A stretch of 64,000 nt of DNA from Thalassospira profundimaris WP0211 (GTDB lineage: Bacteria > Pseudomonadota > Alphaproteobacteria > Rhodospirillales > Thalassospiraceae): contig NZ_AMRN01000012.1 of the NCBI RefSeq assembly GCF_000300275.1, forward strand, positions 62,001 through 126,000. Reading direction: 5' to 3'. The translations under genes were made by a program, and so were the position numbers. Below are positions 7,162 to 14,328 of this stretch, piece after piece. The notes under the pieces are model-generated. The model made no database searches and was not told the origin of the DNA. It saw only the letters and a program-made list of their open reading frames with translations. The stretch's first letter is position 1. Each line of letters opens with the position of its first letter.

Positions 7162-9546
7162 TCAGGACCGTGGCTTTTCCTTTTTGGGGTCATAGTGCGG
7201 GAAGGCGGTGATGGTCGCAGGCAGGCGCACCATATGACCATCAAGCTTGCCAATCTCGACCTCGGTCCCGATATCAGCATGCGCGATATCTACCCGGGCA
7301 AGGGCGATATTCTTGCCCAAAATTGGCGATCGCATCGCACTGGTGATCACGCCGATTTGCGCACGGCCGATATGGACGCAATCGCTATGACCGACCGTGA
7401 CATTGCCATCAATCTCGATCCCGACCAGCTTGTGCGATGGGTGTTCCTTGCGCCGGATCAGGGCGTCACGACCAATAAAATCATCTTCCTTGGATTTCAG
7501 CGGCACGGTAAAGCCGATGCCTGCTTCAAACGGATCGGTCTGATCGGAAAACTCGTAATCGGCAAAGATCAAACCGGCCTCGATCCGGACCATATCAAGG
7601 GCGGCCAACCCCATCGGGGTCAGGTCGTGTGGCTTGCCCGCTTCCCAGACGGCGTCAAAGACGGTATTGGCGTCCTTGGGGTGGCACCAGACTTCATAGC
7701 CCAGTTCGCCGGTATAGCCTGTGCGCGAGACGACAACGGGTGCACCTTTGGCGTCCCCGATCCGGCCGATGGTGAATTTGAACCACTCGACCTCATCCAT
7801 GGATGGCTGATGCGGGGGCGTCCAGATCACCTCGCGCAGGATGTCTCGGCTTTTGGGTCCCTGAACGGCGATGTTGTGCATCTGATCGGTTGATGAACGG
7901 ATCAGGACCTGCAGGCCAAGTTTTTCCGCCTGTTCGCGCAGCCACACCCCACTATAGTCATCGCCGCAAATCCAGCGGAAGTTGTCCTGCCCCAGACGCA
8001 GCAGCGTGCCATCGTCAATCATTCCGCCGTGTGGATAGCACATCGCGGAATAGACGACCTGCCCGATACCAAGTTTTTTGACATTGCGCGTCAGGCAATA
8101 TTGCATCAGCGTTTCGCTGTCCGGGCCGGTAATTTCGAACTTGCGCAAGGCAGACAAATCGATCACCACGGCCTTTTCCCGGCAGGCATAATATTCTTCG
8201 ATCATGCCGTGGCCGGTATATTCATGGGCCAGCCAGAAACCCTTATATTCGACGAAGTTGCGGGTCAGTTCGCTTGTACGCGGTTGGAAGGCGGTTTCTT
8301 TGGTCATTTTCGCTTCGGCCTCTGCAGTCGGGCGCCAGGCAACGGCATGGGAAAACTTCTCTTTGCCGTCATAGCTTCGGATATGGATATCGGTCGGTTT
8401 CCAGGCATTGGCCGCTGATGTGTCATCCGGGCAGGCCGATGAAACACAAACCAGATCGGTCATCGCGCGCAGCAACACATAATCACCCGGACGCGACCAG
8501 GGCTGATCGGCAAACATCACGCCGTGATCATCAATACCGGTATTGAAGAAGAAATTGATCGCCATCCATCCCGCACGCGGATCAACGCCAAAGTGCGACA
8601 GCGCACCATTGAAGTTATCCGTGCAGTTCACGTGGCCGGGATAGCCGATATCGTCGTAATATTTCGCCGCACAGGCCATGGCAAAGGCGTCATGGCGCCC
8701 GCAGGTATCCTGAACGACCTCGACCAGCGGATCCATGTCCTGATCAAAATACTTCCCGTGCAGGCCGGGCATTGGATAAGCATGGCCCATCAATGTGCGC
8801 GTGGTCGTTACATCCAGCGGGTTCTGAATACCGCGATCAAGTTTGCGCGCATCAAAGCACTGAAAATCGGTGCATTGCCGTCCATCGACATCGAGAATCT
8901 GTATGTAATCACCCGCCTTGATTTCATAGGCCTCGGCGGTGGAGGAGTGCACACGTAAATCCACGACCGGATCGGCCAGTGGATCGGGCAGGGCGAAGCT
9001 GTAGGTATCGTGATGATGGGCGCGCTTGATCAGGGCGGTGATCGGTGTTGCCGTGTTATGCGCATCAATCTGCATCAAGGGGGCCGGGGCGGCAATGATG
9101 ACAAAGCCATCAAGCTGCACGGTTAGTTCAACCGTATCGCCCGGCGGGCTGGCATTGCCAAAAAGACGGTGCGCAAGGCACGCTTCCAGTTTGATGTCAC
9201 GTTTACGCAAGGTCTGGGCGAAACGCGCAAGGCTGTCATCAAAGGGATCTGATAGCAAATCCATCAGGCCTTTGGGTGCGCCATGAGCGAGGGGTTCAAA
9301 AATCTCGGGCCGTGGGGCGCCACTTGGTGTCAGACCAATCAGTTCGACCGATTGCATGCCTTCACAGTTGCGCAGTGCCAGTTGGTCGCCTTCGCGGACC
9401 GCAATCATGACCGCACCACGTCCGGGAATTTCATAGCGTTCGCGATTGCGCGCCATGGCGGTGCGTCCGGCATTGATAATGCGGCTGGGACGGGCGGCGC
9501 GAACAGAATGGGGATAGGTTTCCGGCGTTCGGGCGAGATCGATCAT
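7162..9546 (-). CDS. tdm: Trimethylamine N-oxide demethylase
   Basis: About 794 residues with two parts. The N-terminal half (roughly residues 30-370) is a DUF1989-type metal-binding domain with conserved cysteines near residues 225 (QCTDF), 282 (DTCGRHD) and 308 (VNCTDN), which in characterised Tdm coordinate zinc. The C-terminal half is a GcvT-like folate domain (SRTGYTGELGYEVW). Tdm splits TMAO to dimethylamine and formaldehyde, the latter channelled to the folate domain. It faces tmm tail to tail. I chose the ATG at 9546 with GAGG five bases upstream over a TTG at 9603. Confidence 0.93.
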   Translation of the reverse strand: MIDLARTPETYPHSVRAARPSRIINAGRTAMARNRERYEIPGRGAVMIAVREGDQLALRNCEGMQSVELIGLTPSGAPRPEIFEPLAHGAPKGLMDLLSDPFDDSLARFAQTLRKRDIKLEACLAHRLFGNASPPGDTVELTVQLDGFVIIAAPAPLMQIDAHNTATPITALIKRAHHHDTYSFALPDPLADPVVDLRVHSSTAEAYEIKAGDYIQILDVDGRQCTDFQCFDARKLDRGIQNPLDVTTTRTLMGHAYPMPGLHGKYFDQDMDPLVEVVQDTCGRHDAFAMACAAKYYDDIGYPGHVNCTDNFNGALSHFGVDPRAGWMAINFFFNTGIDDHGVMFADQPWSRPGDYVLLRAMTDLVCVSSACPDDTSAANAWKPTDIHIRSYDGKEKFSHAVAWRPTAEAEAKMTKETAFQPRTSELTRNFVEYKGFWLAHEYTGHGMIEEYYACREKAVVIDLSALRKFEITGPDSETLMQYCLTRNVKKLGIGQVVYSAMCYPHGGMIDDGTLLRLGQDNFRWICGDDYSGVWLREQAEKLGLQVLIRSSTDQMHNIAVQGPKSRDILREVIWTPPHQPSMDEVEWFKFTIGRIGDAKGAPVVVSRTGYTGELGYEVWCHPKDANTVFDAVWEAGKPHDLTPMGLAALDMVRIEAGLIFADYEFSDQTDPFEAGIGFTVPLKSKEDDFIGRDALIRRKEHPSHKLVGIEIDGNVTVGHSDCVHIGRAQIGVITSAMRSPILGKNIALARVDIAHADIGTEVEIGKLDGHMVRLPATITAFPHYDPKKEKPRS

Positions 9547-9696
9547 TGTGGCCTCGTGCAGTGAATGATCTGAAAGCGGCGGGAAGTCTGATGGCCCGGA
9601 CAAGCAGGATCAGAGTTTGGCCTGTTGTCCCATATGGGCATGCCGGTCAGGCGTGCCAGAAGTAATTCCTGATATTTGGTCTTTGGCAGAAAGGCA

Positions 9697-9724
9697 GAGA
9701 GGCCAGTTTTGATACTGGCCTCTC
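9697..9724 (-). terminator. Terminator hairpin after the amtB unit
   Basis: GAGAGGCCAGT and ACTGGCCTCTC are a perfect 11-bp stem with a 6-base loop. On the minus strand a moderately T-rich stretch follows. It lies downstream of the 54-residue gene and about 150 bases upstream of the tdm start, separating the amtB unit from tdm. Confidence 0.65.
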
Positions 9725-9793
9725 GCTGTGTCGGTTGAGCGAAGCAGCACCTTAAGGGTTCAGGGCAGAATGGTCCTGCTTCACACAATCAGA

Positions 9794-9958
9794 TTACATG
9801 TCTTTGTATGCTTTGTTCTCGTGAATGGCCATCGAAGCGATGGTCCAGACGCACACGCCAATACCAACAAGCGTGAGAGCCACGAGCAGAGCCGGTTTGT
9901 CAGCAAAGGTGAAGTAAGCCTCTGCACCTTCCCAGCTGGTAATCGGAGCTGTGTTCAT
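9794..9958 (-). CDS. Small membrane protein, 54 residues, next to amtB
   Basis: This gene is too short for usual ORF cut-offs but is well supported. It has an ATG with AAGGA nine bases upstream, a clean reading frame, and a position 36 bases after the amtB stop and before a strong terminator. The product has a short polar N-terminus with the residues SWEGAEAYF, one clear hydrophobic helix at about residues 22-45 (ALLVALTLVGIGVCVW), and a charged tail ending KAYKDM. This predicts a single-pass inner-membrane protein. I do not recognise a named family. Context suggests a partner or small subunit of the ammonium transporter, which is inference only. Confidence 0.8.
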   Translation of the reverse strand: MNTAPITSWEGAEAYFTFADKPALLVALTLVGIGVCVWTIASMAIHENKAYKDM

Positions 9959-9994
9959 GTTTCAGTTTCCTTGTTTCGATGTGTCAGAACGAAC

Positions 9995-11341
9995 TTACTC
10001 AGCCGGGGTCGGCGAAGTCGGATCGTTGGTGAACGCAGCCGGAACAGAGCTTTCCGGATATGCGCTTACCGGAACTTCAGCCTTGTCGAGGCCAGCCAGC
10101 TCTGCGTTTTCAGAAACGCGCAGCAGACCAACAACCTTCAGTACCAGGGACAGAACGTAACCCGGTGCGAAGCCAAGGATCATGAAGACGACAGCACTTG
10201 AAAGCTGACCAACGAACGAGATCTCCGGACCGGCAACGTTCTGGTAACCAGAAGCGAAGATGCCAGCCATAACCAGACCCCAGACGCCGCCAAAGCCGTG
10301 AACAGCAACTGCACCAACCGCATCGTCGATTTTGAATTTCTCGACGAGGATGTCGTTGAGTTTCGGCATGACGCAACCGCCGCCGAAGCTGATCAGGAAG
10401 GCAAGACCCGGATAGTACAGGTCAAGTGCCGGAGCAGAAGAGATCACACCGATCAGGGCACCGGACATCATCCAGAACGGATCACGGGTAACCAGATACG
10501 CACCGATCATGCCGCCTGCAACGCCCATCAGGGTGTTGAATGCGAATGCCGACAGGGTTGCCGGGGTGTTGTAGATGGTCATCCAGGTGTCGCCGGTATA
10601 GATGATGCAGCCGCCAAGGAAGCCGAAGAAGCCCATAACGATGAGCATCAGGCCAATCAGCGACATCGGCATGTTGTGACCGTCGATGTTGTTGACCGTA
10701 CCATCGGCATTAAAGCGACCGATACGCGGACCAAGGTTGATCAGAACACCAAGGGTGAAGAAACCAGCGATGGTGTGAACGGCACCCGCCGCACCAACGT
10801 CATGCAGGCCCCACTCGGTGGTGAGCCAACCATCCGGGTGCCAGCCCCAGGATGCGCCGAAGACCCATACAACCGCACCCAGGAAAAGGGCGAGGATGGT
10901 GAAGCCGGAAATACGGATACGTTCGATCACCGAGCCCGACATGATCGAGGCGGTGGTTGCTGCGAACAGCGTGAAGGCCGCATAGAAGATACCCGACGCG
11001 TTATCGGTCAGGTTCGGACCCATATATTCGCTCCAGGGCAGGCCTGCCTCGGAACCGTCGGAAATGGTGAAGCCCGTCGGGAACGCAAGATAGATCCACC
11101 AGCCGATATAATAGAAGGCCGGGATCAGGAATGCGAAAGCGATCAGGTTTTTCATGCCGGATGCCAGCGCGTTCTTTGCACGCGATGCACCCATTTCGTA
11201 CGCAAGGAAGCCAGCATGAATTGCAAGCATCAGTGCAGTACACCACCAATAGAATACTTCGGAATTGATGGTCGTTGCCATGCTGAGCGATGCTTCAAGG
11301 CTGTCCAGCCTTGCCATCAACTCTGGTACGGATTGTTCCAT
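9995..11341 (-). CDS. amtB: Ammonium transporter (Amt/MEP/Rh family)
   Basis: 448 residues from the ATG at 11341 (GGAG eight bases upstream); an upstream extension of the frame lacks a good start. Eleven or so membrane helices are visible. The two pore histidines are in GAVHTIAGF and AVAVHGFGG, and the conserved HD pair precedes the first. No glnK gene is adjacent, which is unusual for bacterial amtB but common for Amt copies tied to a catabolic locus. Placed between tdm and the sarcosine oxidase genes, it may recapture ammonium lost from amine breakdown or admit methylammonium. It forms an operon with the 54-residue membrane protein. Confidence 0.92.
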   Translation of the reverse strand: MEQSVPELMARLDSLEASLSMATTINSEVFYWWCTALMLAIHAGFLAYEMGASRAKNALASGMKNLIAFAFLIPAFYYIGWWIYLAFPTGFTISDGSEAGLPWSEYMGPNLTDNASGIFYAAFTLFAATTASIMSGSVIERIRISGFTILALFLGAVVWVFGASWGWHPDGWLTTEWGLHDVGAAGAVHTIAGFFTLGVLINLGPRIGRFNADGTVNNIDGHNMPMSLIGLMLIVMGFFGFLGGCIIYTGDTWMTIYNTPATLSAFAFNTLMGVAGGMIGAYLVTRDPFWMMSGALIGVISSAPALDLYYPGLAFLISFGGGCVMPKLNDILVEKFKIDDAVGAVAVHGFGGVWGLVMAGIFASGYQNVAGPEISFVGQLSSAVVFMILGFAPGYVLSLVLKVVGLLRVSENAELAGLDKAEVPVSAYPESSVPAAFTNDPTSPTPAE

Positions 11342-11634
11342 TTTAGTCTCTCCATCACATAATGCCCCCCGATGGACATTCCTTTTATTAAAAATCAATT
11401 CCCTATAGTGAACAAGTTCTAATGTGTTTTTTATTGTGCGTCGCAAAAAATATAACAAAAACAGAACTTTAGAAAATTACAAATTCAAATGCACGGGATT
11501 TTGAGTAAAAAATAGACGTCATGAATCACTGCATATCAATTATGCAGATTCGCGGAGTTGTGCCGATTCTGTCGATTTCTCGTGTGGGGATATGCATCCC
11601 TCGGTTGGATAGGTTCCGGGGATTTGGGGTGGCG
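11342..11634. promoter_or_regulatory. amtB upstream region with inverted repeat
   Basis: AT-rich, no gene seen. The repeat CTGCATA-TCAAT-TATGCAG lies at 11529-11547, about 190 bases upstream of the amtB start. On the minus strand TTGCGA, 17 bases, ATTAGA is a possible sigma-70 promoter. I looked for a sigma-54 GG-N10-GC element and did not find a convincing one. Confidence 0.35.
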
Positions 11635-12645
11635 TCAGATGCCGCGTACCGCGCTTGGCTTCACACCGTAAACGGTTTTGTAGCTACGCGAAAAATGGCT
11701 GCTGTTGGAAAAGCCGGTGGCAAAGGCAATCTCGGAAATGGTCAGGGCACTTTGGGTCAGAAGCTTGTGCGCATGTTCAAGCCGCACCTGCCGATAGGTT
11801 TCAAGGAACGACTTGCCCAGATGCTGATCAAACAGGCGATCAAGCTGGCGGGTTGAAAGCCGTGCAAAGCGGGCCATTTCGCCGCGGGTTTTCGGATCCT
11901 CGATGGTGGTTTCCATCTTTTCGAGGACCCGAAGCAATGCCGGATGATGCAGATTATAGCGTTCGGCAAGCGATGCTCGCTGCGGTCCGCCCGATTGTCC
12001 GACCTGGGTGTGCAGATACCAGTCCGATACCCTTGTGGCAAAATCCGATCCAAGGTTTTCGGCAATCATGGCATGCATCATGTCAATTGGGGCGACCCCG
12101 CCGCCGCACGTAATGCGATCGCCATCAATGACAAAGCGCGCACGCTCGGGTTCCAAATCGGGAAAAGCTTCGATCAGAGCCGGGGCATGTTCCCAGTGAA
12201 TGGTGAATTGCCGCTGTCCCAGAAGGCCCGCGGCCGCCAGAACATAGGCCCCGCTTGAAATACCCCCCATGCGCACGCCCCAGCGGGCCAGTTTGCGCAA
12301 ATTGCCCAGCATGCCCGGCGCTTGCCATTGCGATGGATGGCCCCCGGCGCAGACAAACAGGGTGTGCAGGTTGGTCGGGGCCTGCGCAAGCGGGGTGGTC
12401 GGGACCATGGTCCCGGATGAGGACAGGACATTTCCACCCGTCGCCGAATAATTCAGAACCTTGTAGATCGGCTGACCCGCCAGAAGGTTGGCGGCACGCA
12501 GCGGCTCAATCGCCGAGGCATAAGACATCAACGCAAAATCAGGCAGCAACATGAAACCGATATGCTGGGTGGCCGGAACCGGTTTGGCATCAAGTTGCCC
12601 GGTACGCGGGGGGCGTGTGGTTCTGTTTTGGGTTTCTGAGCTCAT
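11635..12645 (-). CDS. GATase-1-like AraC regulator (GbdR/SouR/GlxA type)
   Basis: About 336 residues. The N-terminal half is a DJ-1/PfpI-like sensor domain (HIGFMLLPDFALMSYASAIEP, then FVCAGGHPSQW and GGISSGAYVLAAAGLL). The C-terminal half is an AraC pair of helix-turn-helix units (ARLSTRQLDRLFDQHLGKS, ISEIAFATGFSNSSHFSRSYK). Proteins of this architecture include GbdR and SouR, which activate glycine betaine, dimethylglycine and sarcosine catabolism in Pseudomonas. It is divergent to soxBDAG, so a sarcosine- or dimethylglycine-responsive activator is likely. The start at 12645 is the first ATG; its ribosome site is weak and a TTG upstream (12744) cannot be excluded. Confidence 0.85.
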   Translation of the reverse strand: MSSETQNRTTRPPRTGQLDAKPVPATQHIGFMLLPDFALMSYASAIEPLRAANLLAGQPIYKVLNYSATGGNVLSSSGTMVPTTPLAQAPTNLHTLFVCAGGHPSQWQAPGMLGNLRKLARWGVRMGGISSGAYVLAAAGLLGQRQFTIHWEHAPALIEAFPDLEPERARFVIDGDRITCGGGVAPIDMMHAMIAENLGSDFATRVSDWYLHTQVGQSGGPQRASLAERYNLHHPALLRVLEKMETTIEDPKTRGEMARFARLSTRQLDRLFDQHLGKSFLETYRQVRLEHAHKLLTQSALTISEIAFATGFSNSSHFSRSYKTVYGVKPSAVRGI

Positions 12646-12786
12646 GACGCCGGTATCCCGCGTTGGGCGACAATAATATCGTGATGTCGCATTTGTGTTA
12701 TTGGATGTCTTTAATAGACAAGCTGCAATTCGCACCTCTGTCAAGATTGCTGGGTACCCGATGTGGGCAACAGCGAAAGATCGATG

Positions 12787-14037
12787 ATGCGTTATTCAGC
12801 CCTGTCATTGCTTGGCAATGCATTTTCCAAGAACAAGAACTGGAAGCCGGCCTGGCGCAATCCGGACCCGAAACCACATTACGATGTGATCATCATCGGC
12901 GGTGGTGGGCATGGATTGGCAACCGCCTATTACCTTTCCAAGGTGTTTGGCGTGCGCAATGTTGCCGTGCTTGAAAAGGGCTATCTTGGATCCGGGAATA
13001 TCGGGCGGAATACGACAATCATTCGATCCAACTACCTGCTTGAAGGCAATAACCCGTTCTACGAATTTTCGATGAGGCTGTGGGAAGGTCTTGAACAAGA
13101 TTTCAATTTCAACGCCATGGTCTCCCAGCGCGGCGTGATCAATCTGTTTCATTCCGATGCCCAGCGCGATGCCTACACGCGCAGGGGCAATGCCATGCGC
13201 CTGCACGGGGTGGATGCGGATCTTCTTAACCGTGATCAGTTGCGCGAAAAGCTGCCGTTTCTGGATTATGAAAATGCCCGGTTCCCGATCATGGGCGGGC
13301 TGATGCAGGCGCGCGGCGGCACGGTGCGCCATGATGCCGTTGCGTGGGGCTTTGCGCGCGGGGCTGATCAGAACGGCGTTGATATCATCCAGAATTGCGA
13401 AGTCACCGGCATTGACCGCGATGGCGATCAAATCACCGGGGTTCAGACCACACGCGGTGCGATCACGTGTAACAAACTGGCCATGGCAGTGGCCGGCAGT
13501 TCAAGTCATGTCGCCAAAATGGTCGATATGCGCCTGCCGATTGAAAGCCATGCGCTTCAGGCCTTTGTGTCGGAAGGATTGAAACCGTTTATCGATAGGG
13601 TGGTGACCTTTGGCGCGGGGCATTTTTATGTGTCGCAATCCGATAAGGGCGGTCTGGTGTTTGGTGGGGATATCGAAGGTTATAACTCCTACGCCCAGCG
13701 CGGGAACCTAGCGTGCGTGGAACATGTGGCCGAGGCCGGTATGGCGATGATCCCCGCACTCTCGCGGGTGCGTATCCTGCGCAGTTGGGGCGGGATCATG
13801 GATATGAGCATGGATGGATCGCCGATCATGGATCGCACCCATCTGTCGAACCTCTATTTCAATGGTGGCTGGTGCTATGGCGGGTTCAAGGCGACCCCGG
13901 CGTCGGGCTATTGCTTTGCCCATTTGCTGGCGAACGATACGCCGCATGAAACCGCAACCGCGTTTCGCATGGACCGCTTTGCACGCGGGTATCTTCTGGA
14001 TGAAAAGGGCGTTGGCGCCCAGGCGAACCTGCATTGA
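12787..14037 (+). CDS. soxB: Sarcosine oxidase beta subunit
   Basis: 416 residues. It begins MRYSALSLL as typical SoxB does, then the FAD dinucleotide fold DVIIIGGGGHGLATAYYL. GRNTTIIRSNYL is the family signature. The TVRHDAVAWGFA segment holds the histidine that carries covalent FMN in heterotetrameric sarcosine oxidase. Together with SoxA, G and D it oxidises sarcosine to glycine, H2O2 and methylene-THF. I set the start at 12787 by family alignment; 12784 (ATG) and 12763 (GTG) are in frame. First gene of soxBDAG. Confidence 0.94.
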   Translation: MRYSALSLLGNAFSKNKNWKPAWRNPDPKPHYDVIIIGGGGHGLATAYYLSKVFGVRNVAVLEKGYLGSGNIGRNTTIIRSNYLLEGNNPFYEFSMRLWEGLEQDFNFNAMVSQRGVINLFHSDAQRDAYTRRGNAMRLHGVDADLLNRDQLREKLPFLDYENARFPIMGGLMQARGGTVRHDAVAWGFARGADQNGVDIIQNCEVTGIDRDGDQITGVQTTRGAITCNKLAMAVAGSSSHVAKMVDMRLPIESHALQAFVSEGLKPFIDRVVTFGAGHFYVSQSDKGGLVFGGDIEGYNSYAQRGNLACVEHVAEAGMAMIPALSRVRILRSWGGIMDMSMDGSPIMDRTHLSNLYFNGGWCYGGFKATPASGYCFAHLLANDTPHETATAFRMDRFARGYLLDEKGVGAQANLH

Positions 14038-14049
14038 GGAAATTTGGAA

Positions 14050-14328
14050 ATGAGTAGTCTTGTCAAATGTCCTCATTGCGGTTTGCGCCCACGCGAGGAA
14101 TTTACAATCCGCGGCGAAGTCGCAACCCCGCGCCCAGATGCCGGTGCCGATGAAGCCCTTTGGTTTGATCATGTTTACCTGCGCGACAACCCGCGCGGTG
14201 AACATCGCGAATACTGGCACCATTCCGGCGGGTGTCGCCGCTGGCTGGTCTTGACGCGCAATACCCTGACCCATGAAACGTCTGACGTGGTCGATGCAAG
14301 CACCTTGAAATTGGGGGAACGGGCATGA
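14050..14328 (+). CDS. soxD: Sarcosine oxidase delta subunit
   Basis: 92 residues. CPHC near the N-terminus and the later YWHHSGGC supply the Cys/Cys/His/Cys zinc site of SoxD, a small structural subunit. The rest (LWFDHVYLRDNPRGEHREYW) is the conserved SoxD core. The stop overlaps the soxA start by 4 bases (ATGA). GAGGA stands upstream of the start. Confidence 0.93.
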   Translation: MSSLVKCPHCGLRPREEFTIRGEVATPRPDAGADEALWFDHVYLRDNPRGEHREYWHHSGGCRRWLVLTRNTLTHETSDVVDASTLKLGERA

